From contig NC_052480.1 of NCBI RefSeq assembly GCF_009730915.1, positions 21,712,419-21,776,418 on the forward strand: DNA of 64,000 nucleotides. Direction: 5' to 3'. The translations under genes were made by a program, and so were the position numbers. This document shows positions 45,800 to 58,490 of this stretch, piece by piece. The notes under the pieces are model-generated. The model ran no database searches. It was given only the letters and a program-made list of their open reading frames with translations, and was not told the origin of the DNA. Position 1 is the stretch's first letter, and each line of letters opens with the position of its first letter. This stretch comes from Dioscorea cayenensis subsp. rotundata (Eukaryota; Streptophyta; Magnoliopsida; Dioscoreales; Dioscoreaceae).

Positions 45800-46070
45800 T
45801 TGTCCAAGAAGCGTCCAACAAGAAGAGAGGCATATTCTTGCTCGCCCGTTCTTTCAGAACAAAGTACTGTACAATTACCATTTTGCCATCCTTATCATGA
45901 TCTAATCGTTTGGTCAGGGCTCCGCGATCTCCGGCTCTGATGTTTCACACGTGTACCACCATAAGGACGGTTAGGATTCTGTTTCGCGTCGCTTTCAGAG
46001 CATCATGCCATCATAACCGTTCGATTTCCTTGAGATAAGGTCTTGTGGATGTGTACAAATTTTCCGGTGA
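45800..46070. promoter_or_regulatory. GC-richer island with a G-box, function unknown
   Basis: Within very AT-rich DNA this stretch is distinctly GC-richer. It contains CACACGTGTACC (an ACGT/ABRE-type core at about 45948-45955) and AACCGTTCGATTTCC. No ORF is present. It could be a remnant promoter or a distal element of the F-box gene. Confidence 0.3.
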
Positions 46071-46874
46071 TAATACCGCTTTAAATTTATTTAATTATTA
46101 CTTTAAAAATTAAGGTGTAATTATTTTAAAGTCCCTAAAACGTTTTCAACTTCTCTATAGTTCCCTTGTACTTATCTACCCCTGTAAAACCCATTTGGGA
46201 ATTATTTTACAGAAACCAAGTGTTCTGTTTTTTTTATACCCTAAATATAGGGTCATAAAAATAAATTAAAAAATTAGAGGGAAATAAGAAAAATAAAAAA
46301 ATTATGGATTTTCATTATCACCCATTAAATAAACGAGTGTTCATAGAGAAAAATATATGACAAATTTATAAAATTTTTAAAACAAAATATCTGCAACTAA
46401 AGTGAGAGAAATAACCAACCATCTTTTGATTAATCAACACCAAATTTTTTGTATAGATATTTGTATTCTACTAAGAAAATAAGTTCGAATCTCAACTCAC
46501 TCGACGTGAAAGGACGAATGTGTTAAAAATATTAAAATATTAACTCTACATTTATGTATGTCTACTTTATTAAAAAAAATATACAATAAAAAAAAATAAT
46601 AGTGATAAAATGAAATCACGAAAATTTCCTGTTTATTACTTCAACAAAAATATATTGTGGATAAAAAAATATATATAAAAAATTAGTGGAATGTAAAGAA
46701 AAATATGTGGGGCCAAGTACATTTAGAGAAGAGTAAACAAATTGGTGAATTGATAATAAAATATACTATGTTTCATTTTTAAAGAGCTAAACTTAAATAA
46801 TGAAGTACTTGAAATGAAATGAATTTTATTGTGAAAAAAATAATGAATATTTCCACCTAAATAACATCAAATTG

Positions 46875-46878
<4 letters not shown>

Positions 46879-46909
<31 letters not shown>

Positions 46910-46919
46910 GTGTGTGTGG
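46879..46919. repeat. (AT)n with (GT)n microsatellite
   Basis: A run of AT dinucleotides followed by CTGTGTGTGTG. Confidence 0.9.
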
Positions 46920-48432
46920 GTCCCATTAATGCAGGTGTGGAACTTTGGAAATGATTAATGGATATAAAAAAGAAAAAGGAAAAAGGAAAAAAAGGAAAAC
47001 CGAAGATCATTGTCAAAACAAGTAATAATGAAAATTATTAAAAGAAAATAAAAGCTATCATTTCCTTTCATCATTTTCCTCCATTCATTGCGTGATTCAA
47101 AAAGTTCAAGAAAAAAAAAAGTTCATTATATCCAAATAAAATTAAATTGTTTTTATATTAGCCAAAATAAAAGATTTATGGTTGCTTTATTTCTCTAAAA
47201 GGGCCAATAATGGAAAACTTGCATCCCTAATAAGTGTTGATTTTTGTAGGAAATGAAAAAGAGTACACCAAAATGACATAGGCTCCATGACACTTCAACT
47301 AGAATTAAAATAATTAGAGGAAGTGGAAGGAAGAGATATTTTGTATATCACTTGAAAGAAGACTTCAACTTGATCTATAAAAAATTAATCAAAAAAAAAA
47401 ATATTGATTTAAGCCTCTTAATTATCTAAATTTATTTGTTTTGGGCCTCCTACGGAACTCTATAAATTGCTTTAAAATAAAGTAATTATTTTATGTCATG
47501 TGACAACTAACGTAGATAGATTAATCACTTAAATACTACTCTATTGAAAAGTGAAAAAGCGAAGATAAATATTTCACAGTTGAACCATCCCAAGAGAATG
47601 GTATTTCATTTTGTTTCCAAGTCAAAAGTCGAGAGTTTCTCTCGACTCAATGGTTGATGATTTATGATTTATCCATATTTATTAAAAAATAAATTACAAA
47701 TGAGAATATGAAAACAAATAATTATCGTATTTTGATGAGTGATGGTAATTTTAATCAAAATTAAATTTATTCTCTTAACATTGGTGGCTATAAGAAAACC
47801 ATTAATAATTTAATACTCATACCTAATTCTGAGTTGAGGGGCGAATAAGGATATCATTGAATAAAAAAAAAGTGAGAATGTGAAAAATATTGATGGTCCT
47901 AAAAAAAAAAAAGCTGACTCAAGAGAAAGAAGGGTGAGAATAGGAAAACCATATGATGATAGCCTTGTTCTAAAAATGGATCAAAGTTAGAATGTCATAA
48001 AGCATTGATGGAGATGTAATAAATTATAATATTAATTAAGTGAATATAAATTGAAATGAACCCATAAGTACGTTAAATAAACCATTTTTGAATTTCACTA
48101 TTAATAAAACAAATAGTTTGATGTGAAAAGAAGACTAAAGATGTACTATATATATAAATAAGACTAACTAGACCATGACTTTGGTTGCAATCTTCAAATT
48201 CCATTATTTAAAACTAAAGAAAGGGAAGAGGTAGAGATACTTAATTTGAATAGAAAGATTATGGGGGTGTCTAATTAATTAGTCTATAATTTTATATTTG
48301 GCCCTCAAACCCTAAAAAATAGATTACCTATATATATAGTCTACTAAATTTGTTTTTAATCCAAATCCTAACCTAATATATTCAAACTGTATGTTTGTTA
48401 AAAATAATTATGAATTCAAAATAAAATAAAAG

Positions 48433-48690
48433 TTAAGCGGCCTTTGGTCTAGTAGCACTAGCTCCACCATGAAAAGCTTGATCTGTGGTAGACTTATTGT
48501 TCTAGTTTGAAACAGGCTAAATGCCATGATAATAAAAATTCTCAGTTGCGAGTGTGGGTTTGCAACCCAATCTCTATATCGATTGGGTGACAACGCATGA
48601 GCGTGCCATAATTTTTTCTTGTACACACTCCTCTGATTGTATATGCACTTGTCCTTTGCATTTCGTCAGAAAAAATAATTACTTAAATAA
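48433..48690 (+). repeat. SINE-like element
   Basis: Starts with an A-box-like TTGGTCTAGTAGCACT. The body has GGGTTTGCAACCCAATCTC and an A-rich tail near 48670-48700. It is another tRNA-box-type unit, unlike its AT-rich neighbours. Confidence 0.45.
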
Positions 48691-49091
48691 AATAAAAGAA
48701 TCTAGTCCATCTGATATATATATATATACATTTTATACCTAAATATTTAAAAATTTAGAGTTTATTATGTTATCACTATATTTATGTTTTTCTTAGGATT
48801 CTTTTTGATATAAACTATCATAAACTTTTTATTTTTAATAATATCTATATAAATTCTCAAAACCAAATAAACAAATTAAGAAGAAGAGCAAGTGACCTTA
48901 TATAAGAATACATCAAAATGAATTATAGAAAGATGATGTGAAGGCCTAAAAATAAATAGTAATTAACAAAACAAATAAATATATAAATGAAAAGATGATG
49001 GATGGGAAAAACAAAGAAGAAGGTGGTCAATAATATAGTGCTATGACTAGTGCTAAGGTGGAAAAGAAAGAAAGAAGAGATGAATAATGAT

Positions 49092-49205
49092 GGTGATGAT
49101 GATGGTGGCCAATGCCCAAGAAGATAAGAGTTGGGAGGCATGAGTGCATCTCTTATTCTTTTGGCAATGTCTCTCATTATAACTTTCACTCATTAGCCAA
49201 GACCA
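49092..49205 (-). ncRNA. Candidate small-RNA-type foldback
   Basis: On the minus strand, GACATTGCCAAAAGAATAAG (5' arm) pairs imperfectly with CTCTTATCTTCTTGGGCATT (3' arm) across a loop of about 19 bases. Outer segments GGTGG and CCACC can also pair. I could not match it to a known miRNA family. Confidence 0.25.
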
Positions 49206-49749
49206 CCTTTTTTTTATTTTTATTTTTTTAATTTTTTTCTTTTCATTCCTTTGCATTGGAATATTACTTGATGACACATTCTCATTCTTTCTTCTCGCTT
49301 GTTTTTTCTCTAATAAAGTTTTATTGGATCTAAAGGTTCACTTCACACTTGACCTTTTTGTCCATCACTCATGCATGCTTTTGTTGTGTCATCTTGTTTG
49401 TGTCCAAGATTATGATTAAGGTTTCATGTCATATAATTTTGTTATATAAATCCATATATAATTAATACCAAACCTTTAAAAATTGTAAAAAAAAAAATTA
49501 AGAACAAATATTTGTAAAGTTCAATAATTAATAAATAATATGATTTTTTGATGAAGAAATTACAAACCGTAAATTCAGTTTATTTCATATCACTCATTAT
49601 TAGAAGTTTATATATAATAAAGTACGATGATAAATTCTAATATAAACCACCTTCACTAACATGGAAAGACAATATCAACAAGGACCTATTTATTTAATAA
49701 TGTGTTTATTAAAATATCTTATTTCATTTATTGGTGCATAAACAAAAAT

Positions 49750-49890
49750 AAAAATAAGGGTTCGATTTCAAATAAATAATATGGGATACATTAGACAATA
49801 ACAATATATATATATATAATAAAAATTAGGGTTCGATTTCAAATAAATAATATGGGATACATTAGACAATAACAATATATATATATATAT
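49750..49890. repeat. 71-bp tandem duplication ending in (AT)n
   Basis: Two near-identical copies with GGGTTCGATTTCAAAT at about 49758 and 49829, each ending in an AT run. Confidence 0.9.
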
Positions 49891-50648
49891 CATAAGGTTT
49901 TGCAAGTTCTGTTTTTTTTTTTTTTAATCAAAAAGTGGTGTGGCGGTCTTCATCCTCACTTTTTGTCCATCACTCCTTGTTGCATTTTTGTTTATCTTTA
50001 TGTTCAAAATTAACATTTCATTTAGAATTAATTCTTTATGTCATAAACTCTTCAATTAATTCAAGATCTTCTTATCTTATATATATATATATACACATAT
50101 ATGTCCATCACTCATTCATAGATTTGTGCCATGTTTATGTTCAAAATTAGTGCTTGATAGCATATAAATAATAAGCTTAAATACAAATCTTATTCTTAAA
50201 ATGCATACTAAATAACAATAATTTTTGTTCTCCAAGATGTGTTAAAGTATTGATATCTAAAAATTAGTAAATTGATGTATGAAAATCAATCCATGTCAAG
50301 CAAACAAATTTGTGTCAAAGTTTTCAATCAATCCATAAAAAGAAGTGTTTTTGTTTGCAGGAAGTTGTCCTTCGTCATCATCAGCAAGTGAACAACCAAA
50401 CTCACACTTTAAATCAAACTTTAATATGTCACTCTGCAAATGTGTCAGATAAATTGCTCATTCATTCAAATCATTCTCCTCCTCCTTCCATGCACCAAGT
50501 CATTATTTTTCTTCTGGCTTTCCAACAGCTTTAACCAAAAGGAATTTATTTCCCAATCTTTAACCTTAATAGCCTTGTCTATTATTAAGTCTCAAAAATG
50601 TTAATATTATACATATATATATATAATCATTATATGATGAATTTAACC

Positions 50649-51215
50649 TAGACCTGTTCAATGTCTGGGTTATCCCGAAGGCCCTCCCGAAAAATAGGAG
50701 GGCTTGGACAAAAAAAAAAACTCGTTTTAAAACCAGGTCGGGCTTGTTTTTCATCGTTAAAAATCAAGCACAGCCCGTCCCGAATTATAAAATATATTTA
50801 TTAATTAGTTTTGTATATACTTATATATATAAGGGTTTGAATTGTCATTGATTATTTATTTATTATTTTTGTATATACTTATATAATATACATTTATTGT
50901 TGATTGCCATTGATTATAATAGTTTGAATTTTAGTTGTTGTAATTGAATAGATATTTGCATTTGGTATTTTAGTTTTTAAGTATTTTGTAGAACAATATT
51001 TGGTCATATTCACATATTAATATTAATATTATTTTTGGGTAGAGCCTCATGAATAGTTTGGGCTTGGCCGGGCCAACCCAAATCCGACGAGGTCATTAAA
51101 TTTGGGCGGATTCTGGCAAAGGTTAAGGCCCAAATTTTTGGGCCGAGCCGGACTTGGACAAGCTTGAATTTTAGTAATTATGGACAAGGCCCAGCCGGGC
51201 CCATGGATAGGTCTA
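50649..51215. mobile_element. hAT-like non-autonomous TIR element (567 bp)
   Basis: Left end TAGACCTGTTCAATGTCTGGG; right end, reversed, TAGACCTATCCATGGGCCCGG. The flanks AATTTAACC (50640-50648) and AATTTCAACC (51216-51225) are nearly the same and of hAT-like length. The interior is rich in GGGCC motifs. No ORF of note. Confidence 0.65.
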
Positions 51216-51415
51216 AATTTCAACCATTCAAATGTAAGTCAAAGAAGTGAGAATTAAATCCGATCCTGATCTTAAGAGAGGATATGTCAAAATTGGTAGA
51301 TGTTACGTACTAATTGAATTGAGTATTGGTATGTAAACATGGTAACATTCTAAATTTAAAGATAAGAAGATAATATGATGCCGATCTTTACATATACATA
51401 TACATATATATGCAT

Positions 51416-52094
51416 CACTCTCATCATTGGCCCTGCCGGGCCAGCCCAGCCCGAAAAATATAGGCTTTAGCCCAGTCCAAGCCCAAATCCGACGAGCCTC
51501 ATGAATAGTTTGGGCTTGGCCGGGCCAACCCAAATTTTGAATATGATGTCCATGGCCCAGCTCATGGCTTGGCTTTTTTTTCTATCAATTATTGGATCGG
51601 GCTAGGATCCTCGTTGGATTCGGCTCGAATCGGGCCGCTGTTATTTTTCTTTTTTAACTTTACTTAATTAATCTTTGTGATGATTTAAAAATTAAAAAAA
51701 TAAAATAAAAATGAATAATTTTATTAATTGATTATTATTATTATTAAATTTCACTTGAGAAAAATATTGCAAAACTAAAATATGGGTAAATACCAACTAG
51801 GTTGAAGTTTACTCATTCTTTCATTATATATTTATTGTGATATTTTTAAAAAAATTATATTATTAATATTTAATAATAAATTTAATGGGTCAGCTCAGCT
51901 CATGGGTCAGCCTGTTGGATCAGCCCAAAAAATGTCCAAAAAAGTCGGCCCGGGGCCGAGCCCATCATTTAAAAATGATATCCATATTTAATTCAAGGTT
52001 TGTTTGGGTCGGGCTTTGACTGACCCGTCAAACATTAACTTTGGATTGGGTTTGGATTGGGCTTAGGCTGGCCTTGGGCCAAATGATAAGAGTG
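51416..52094. mobile_element. Second GGGCC-rich TIR element (679 bp)
   Basis: Left end CACTCTCATCATTGGCCC and reversed right end CACTCTTATCATTTGGCCC form an imperfect inverted repeat of about 19 bp. It shares an exact stretch of about 41 bases with the previous element (about 51044-51084 and 51497-51537). Probably another hAT-like derivative; the target-site duplication is unclear. Confidence 0.55.
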
Positions 52095-52109
52095 ATAAAT
52101 GCATAAAAA

Positions 52110-52330
52110 TTTTAAATAACTTGTGTATAATATATATTGCTCTAATAAGGAAGTGTTTTTATATATTCTTTTATACTGTATTCCCAGCATATTCCTTTAT
52201 CTAATTTTTTATAGTTAGGAAATCTATTATGAGTAGGAGATTCTCAGCATGGCTAAATTAGGCCTAATTTAATCCTCTTGTAATTGTATACAATGAAAGT
52301 ATTGAATGAAGCTTGGTGGCTTTTGCTTTT
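52110..52330 (+). other. Possible copia LTR remnant
   Basis: The stretch with GCATGGCTAAATTAGGCCTA and TTGTAATTGTATACAATGAA resembles the end of plant copia LTRs. No boundaries or partner LTR were found. Confidence 0.3.
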
Positions 52331-53086
52331 TTCCAATATCGTTCCCTAAATTTTCCTATGGTTGTTTGGTCACCCGTATTTCAAATTACAATGTAAGTCA
52401 AATTACATGTAATTGAAATTAATGTATTTTGACTTACATTATGGTTGTTTGGTTATCTGTGAATAAAAATGTTGCATTAATTTTTCAAGTGTTTGGTTTT
52501 ATGTAAATTGTGGATTAAAATCACTATGTAAAGTAAGTAGTGAGATTACCTTTTTTTTCAAAATATTTTATATTTTATAATTTTCTTTAATATTTCATTT
52601 AAAATCTACTTTATTTATTTAAGTTAATGTATTTTATTTATTTAAATGGATTTAAGTTAATAGATTTTACTTATTTAAAATCTATTTTATTTATTTAAAT
52701 TAGTTATTCAAAATACTTGAATTTCACTTACTAATACGACCATCAATTTGTGCTTATCACTTGAGCATACTCACTTAAAATTAATCTTAAATTGGTCAAG
52801 TATTCCACTAATGTCATCTAAAACTCAATGAACTCAAATTCAATAAGTCATAATGTTCATAAAACAAGATATAAACTCAACAAATCATATTCAATAAGTC
52901 AACATGTTCATCAAACAAGTTGGAAACTCAACAACTCAAATTCAACAACCAACACCATTAAATTGTCAACATATTCATAAAACATAATATAGTTCAACAA
53001 CTCCAAACAATAACAACAAACAAAAATAACACATGTCCATAAACTCAAAAACACACAAAATAAGAAAATCATAAGAGTAGATGATC

Positions 53087-54098
53087 TCACACCCCACCAT
53101 CACGCCCCAACTTCCTAAGGAAACCATCCATCCAAAAGCATGGAAGGTAATGATCTTTGTTTATAAAAGCAGTTACCAGATTGTTCTGGGCATTCAAATG
53201 GTCATCTGCTAAACCAAGGTCAGACTTATTGTAATAGCCAATCAAAGTAATGACCTCATCATACAATCTCTTTCTCAATTGTACACCTTTGTCCGTCTCC
53301 GCATCACTTGCAAGCCTGTCCAATCTAATGGAGATTTTTTGCATGACTTTCAATTCTTGCTGCCTTATACATTTTGATCCCTTGTTTACTTCTTTAGTCT
53401 TCGCAGTGGACATTTTTGGTGTTTTCGCCAAAGAAGGTTGTGATTGTGCGAAGTCCCAATCATCCAACCCTTGTGGTTGATTGTCGGAATCTAATGTCGG
53501 CGGTGTTGATGGCATTTCCATGTGGACACCCAGACTTCTAGAGCTTTAAGATCCTGTTCTTACAAATGATCCCATTGCTTGATCGTTCCCATAAACAATA
53601 GCCATCTCCTCATAATTTGCAATAGGCTTATTGATGTAAACCACTTCAGTATGATGAGACTACAAAAAAAAAAACAAAGATAAGTAAATAGAGATAATGC
53701 ACACAAATATCGATTACAAAAATAAAAAACAAATTTCAGATTACTTGTATGTATGTTCGGAATTTTTCAATGCCCATAATGATTTTCTTCTCTGAATCAT
53801 CCCACAAAACTCAACTTAAACTCTTAAGCTTTTTTATTATTAGCCATATTTTCCTTACATGGTGGAGATGATTGATAACATGTGTATCACTTACAGCCAT
53901 GTTAAACCTTGTACTAACAGCCCTCGCAGCTGCATTGATAGCAGTACTCTTGAAACTTTTGTCAGTTTTAAGACCAAGGTTTGCTTGCTCAACTAAGCAT
54001 CTGAGTAAAAATGACGTCATGATCACTGTCCACCTAAAATTAGTTAGGCATCTCCTTCCAACACCTTCGCTTTCTTGGATCATTTCTACTGAGTCCAT
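53087..54098 (-). pseudogene. Harbinger-associated Myb/SANT-like protein
   Basis: Exon 1 (from ATG 54098) reads FRWTVIMTSFLLRCLVEQAN and RFNMAVSDTHVINHLHHVRK, the trihelix/Myb-like DNA-binding domain found in the second protein of PIF/Harbinger elements. It continues to FRTYIQ before a GTAATC donor near 53743. Exon 2 (after TTTGTAG, about 53662) reads YINKPIANYEEMAIVYGNDQ and runs to the stop at 53087, ending FWMDGFLRKLGRDGGV. Stops at about 53810 (TGA) and 53549 (TAA) interrupt it. Such proteins bind the ends and import the transposase. Confidence 0.75.
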
Positions 54099-54419
54099 CT
54101 ATTACATATAAAAAAGGCAATAAATTTATATTCATAAATGAAGAAGAAATAAATTAGAAAGAAAGGAAAAAAATTCAAAGACACAACCACATGAAGTTAT
54201 ATAGTGTCACATTAAACATACTTATATGTGGTGACAAAATTAACATAAAATTTCAAAGATGGAATACAAAATGCAACAACACAAAACAACCACATGAATA
54301 ATAATTCTACAACAAAACCACAATGAAGTTATATAAAATGCAATAATAGGTGACATAATTAACTTAATTTTTTCATAAGATTGAATACAAAAATAATTCT
54401 ACAACATACGAAGAAAAAT

Positions 54420-55539
54420 ACTATCTATTGTCCCACTTGTGTTTTAAATGAAAAGAATGGTCTAGATGTGAGAATTCTAAATCAATTATTCAAATTTCCA
54501 AATGCTCATTCCATGGTAGTACGCAATGAAAAATATCTATAATTAAATAGTTCTTTGTTATTTCATGGTGTGTGGGCTCTAAATTTCTTGAGATGATAGC
54601 GAACACCACTAAATGGTGATATAAAACCAGCTCTTATGAAATATCCTGCATCTACAAGGTAATACTTACCTACAAGGATATTTGTATGAGTTATTCCAAT
54701 AGTCACAATAGAGTAATAATTTTAATTTTTATCAAATAGTAGTATACCTTCAGGCACTCTAAGCCCATCCTCTCTTTCTAAAGCATCACAAAGGACAAGT
54801 GCATCATGTGCTGAATTCTCCTAACCAACTAAAACATATGTAAATCTTAATTCAAAGTCAGCTGCAGCAAACACATTTTGAGTGGAATATGTTTTCTCCC
54901 ATGGAAACGAGCTACAATTTCCTTAAGAACGGATGCATGGATATGTGTACCACCAAGTGCTCCTATGCAATCTTATTTATTAATAGACAAATATATTACG
55001 TATTGCATATAAATCTTTTTCCATAAAGTAGAGTAAATCAATATTTCCTTACCTTAAAATATGCATAAATCTTGGATCATGTGTAATGACTGAACTAGTA
55101 GTTGTGCGGGCCGGTTGGGTGAATTCACATCTGAAGCTCCCTATTGTGTATAATACATGTTTAAAATATCAACTACACCGGAATGTAAAAAATTTAGTCC
55201 AATCACCTTATTCCTCACATTATGACCAAGAATGTGAAGAAACATCGCTAGTTTCTCTTCAATGCTTATATGTACGGTGTTGCACAACAATCCTTTTGAT
55301 TTCAATAAATCACATAACCCAAAAAATACAACCCTTTTCATCCCTAGATTTGTTATACTAGCCTCCTTCGATCTGTGTATTAATCTTGAAAGACAGCTTG
55401 CACGTTGTTGATCCCTATTATAATATGGCTCTCAGGGCAAATTCAATCCTCTTCTCGTAATGTACCACCTTAATGCAACAATTGCAGCAACGGTAGCGGT
55501 GGCAGGCACAACGCTTTCGACATCAAATTGATTGTCCAT
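54420..55539 (-). pseudogene. PIF/Harbinger DDE transposase (HARBI1-like)
   Basis: From ATG 55539 the frame reads VALRWYITRRGLNLP, then a stop, then CDLLKSKGLLCNTVHISIEE and KLAMFLHILGHNVRNKVIG, the N-terminal region of plant Harbinger transposases. After an intron-like gap the core reads DCIGALGGTHIHASVLKEIV, then (after a frameshift) FAAADFELRFTYVLVG and SAHDALVLCDALEREDG. After an intron it reads KYYLVDAGYFIRAGFISPFS and TTME. The family motif AxDGTH has Gly in place of the first catalytic Asp. At least four stops and one frameshift are visible. Confidence 0.8.
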
Positions 55540-56131
55540 TTATAATCTAAATTTGGATAAGAACATTAGAATTTTAAAAAAATAATATTCAGCCAAACAT
55601 ATAGCATCTGAGAAAATATATTACAACCACTCTTGTTAAGGTAATGTTATGAACACATAAACGTTTTTGTCGCTAGAATTCATACCTAGTACACCATTGT
55701 ATTTGTTACTTAGTATTCCTTCTATTTATTTTATCCTTTTTCTCCCCAGTTATACCAAAACAAGAAGCACAAATATTCTTTTTGATTTCTAAACATTCAC
55801 TGCTTAAAAAATAAAAAATTAATGTTAAAAAATAAAGAGAAATGCATCAACTTTTCTGGATCACGAATACCTGTTTTATTTAAATTATGTTAGAGTTTGA
55901 TTATATGCATAGATAGATAGATTAATTATGAAATTCTTGAATTTTGCAGATAAAGTCCAATATAATTTAAAATTAATGAAATTGATAAGCCTTCCCAACA
56001 AACTAACTACCTTTCCCACATATGCCTCCCCAAAAAACAAGAGCTTACTATTGCATCACACAATTCCAAAAAATCCACATCTACAGCCCAAAAAAAAACA
56101 TCAACAGGAAAAAAAAAGCTAGCTTTAATCA

Positions 56132-56415
56132 ATGTCTTCCCCATTTGAACATATTAAAGAAGAAGATCTAAGAAAAGTGGAGGAAATCATAGCACCTTTC
56201 TCTCCTCACAATGATAGCCTCTTCTCTCCTGACATCATTCTCTTTGTTTTAAAGGTTATCTTGATAAAATCCATTATTTTTACATTATCAATTTTATTTT
56301 TAACAGTATTATATTAACATTGATTTCTCATTTATTTTTCAGATTGTAGTATGATAGGCTCCAACTTGGTGAAGAAGAAAGAGGTCTAGATGATAGCCCA
56401 ATCTTCACTGTGTAG
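56132..56415 (+). CDS. Possible small two-exon gene or gene fragment, unknown
   Basis: ATG 56132 opens 41 codons beginning MSSPFEHIKEEDLRKVEEII, up to AAG/GTTATC (56254/56255). If the acceptor is TTGTAG at 56349, the frame continues YDRLQLGEEERGLDDSPIFT and stops at 56415, giving 61 residues. The alternative acceptor at 56342 gives an immediate stop. It lies inside the Harbinger element on the opposite strand to its genes. I do not recognise the protein. Confidence 0.25.
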
Positions 56416-56471
56416 GATCTAGGTTGAGGGATAACTAGCTGTAAACATGTGGGGATGGATGCGATCCGTAT

Positions 56472-56900
56472 GTTGGGGGAAAACAATCCGAAGCTTCAAG
56501 ATCTCTGACCCTTTGTCTGAATAATCGCAGATTCACAATCCAGAAACTAATCCACACAAAACGCCTGGAAGCGTAGAGTACGAATTAGGAGAAAACCGAA
56601 ACTTTCCTCTCGCGAATCCGGGAGAACTCACAAGAACAATGGTAGTAAGACAACTCTTATTTCGTGAATAATAATCAAAGTTCTAACCTTCAAAAGAGAA
56701 GGTGCAAGGCTATTTATAGCCAACTTAAACTTAGGATACAAGAAAACTATCTTATTAGAATTAGATAGGGAATCAATCTAAAAATAGAAAATAAAAATTT
56801 GCTAGGAAAACAATCTAAAAATAGAAAAATAAAATTGGCTAGATAATCGATCTAAATATAGAAATAGTATCCTGCGGGTATTGTAGCGAAGATGGTAGGC
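56472..56900 (-). mobile_element. Probable LTR fragment nested in the Harbinger element
   Basis: The plus strand begins TGTTGGGGGAAAACA (so the minus strand ends CCCCCAACA). A TATA-like GGCTATAAATAG lies on the minus strand near 56711-56722. The 200 bp downstream of it are GC-richer, as expected for a transcribed LTR leader. The other boundary is not visible. Confidence 0.4.
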
Positions 56901-58490
56901 GAATCTCTCCACTCTTAATCTTGGAATATTTGATTTCCTGGTTGATTGGGATTTGATTTTGTTTCCTTCCAGAAATTGGGTTGGTTTAGGAAAGGGATAT
57001 TTTCGGCTGATTTGTCATAAAAAGAAACCACATCTTCCTTTGTTTGCGTGGGACCAGGGAAGATAGGCACAATTTTCTTCTTGGACGTGCATGTGAGTGT
57101 GAGGCCCACATGTGGCGTAGCTCCAAATGCTTCTCTCTTGCTATCCTCTTATTTGACTAAGTTTGGAATTATGTCCTCACTTCCGGTGCACCTAAGTACA
57201 ATTAAAGTTGAAGAAATTGAAAACACCACAATTTCAATATAATTTAAGAATAAGCTTAAGTTATCGTTCACCTGGTTTTGGATTTGTTTAGCACGATTTC
57301 GTGTAAATAGTCCTTAATATGCTTCCTCTCATATATCAGCTGAAGTATTACCATCCGTAGGTGGTGTAGTTGGCATGGGAGTGTGTCTTCATCATAGTAG
57401 AAGCAATATGGACTTTTTTTTTATAGTTTTTGGATGATGTGGATCTGTGATATTAAACAAAAAGAATGAAACCATCATATTCCCGGGAATTTGTCATATC
57501 TAGAGCATTGGCACAATTTTTATAAATAGATTTAGTTTATCCAAATTATCAAAGTCATCCAAATCATAGAGAACAATAGCTCCAAACTAGTAATTAGCTA
57601 GATAACCACCAAACATTCCACATACAACTAAAAATACATTAGAATAAACAAAACGGAATGGCTAACAATTCCCAAAGAATGAATCATATTATTTCTAATA
57701 GCAAGAAGAACAAAAAAAAATCAGGTGAGATTCACAATACTAATAATGTGGTGAATCAACACATCCGCTAAAAAACCAAATGAATAAAAAATTAGACAAA
57801 TATGGCCAGAAATCCATGAAGCACAGGATACAATTATTACCGACTTAAGAAAGGGGAAAGAAAAAGATCTTCATGGATGAAATCATGGTGCTGGAGTCAT
57901 AAAAAAGCCATATTTTCACTCAATAAAGATTTTGTTTTTCTCCCTAGTAAATAAGATGTACATGAAGAGTTCATTGGTAAAAATTAAAAAAAAAAAAAAT
58001 TAAAACAACCCTAAATCAAAATCCATCTAAATAGAAGGTAGAGATTCCAGGAGAAGAAAGAAAATATATATGAAATTCAAATCTATCTACTCTCCATAAC
58101 AAACACGATAATCACCTAAATAATCTCATTAACACTACTACAATACAAAATAAGGAATCAGATCAACAACACAAGATTTATAGAGAAGCCATTATCGCCG
58201 TCTCAGGAGCTCCAAGATTAATATGCACCCACGGCGCGGGAAGATGGAAATGATCCTCCTTCTATGGATAATCAAAGAGAAATATAGAGAAACCATGAGA
58301 GATCGAATTCATTGCATCAGTAGAGAAAAGTGAGATTACCTACAAGCGAGAACTCAACCGGTGATGACTGGAGCCGAGAGTGATGAGATCACCAGAGTGA
58401 CAACGGGGCAACACAAGAGATAGGGAAGAAAGGCTCACATGCTTGGCTAAGGAGTTACTTTATTCCAACCCATTCTCTACATTTTGACTT
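56901..58490. other. Right part of the Harbinger element, non-coding
   Basis: No supportable gene. Minus-strand sequence near 58430-58340 is leader-like with a good donor (TTGTAG/GTAATC), so transcription of the element's genes may have started here. Confidence 0.35.

Larger units (their letters stand above)
44891..48430. other. AT-rich intergenic DNA
   Basis: No supportable gene. A short GC-richer island lies at 45800-46070. A dinucleotide run lies at 46879-46919. A dispersed SINE-like core (AAAGTCGAGAGTTTCTCTCG near 47624) resembles the array at 10.5-11.4 kb. Confidence 0.5.
48700..50640. other. AT-rich intergenic DNA with simple repeats
   Basis: No supportable gene. ORFs (for example 49935-50150, 50310-50534) lack coding features. 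It contains the hairpin at 49092-49205 and the duplication at 49750-49890. Confidence 0.5.

Noticed and set aside
49758..49845. GGTTCGATTTC as a tRNA B box
   Set aside because: No matching A box or stem; it lies in a simple tandem duplication.
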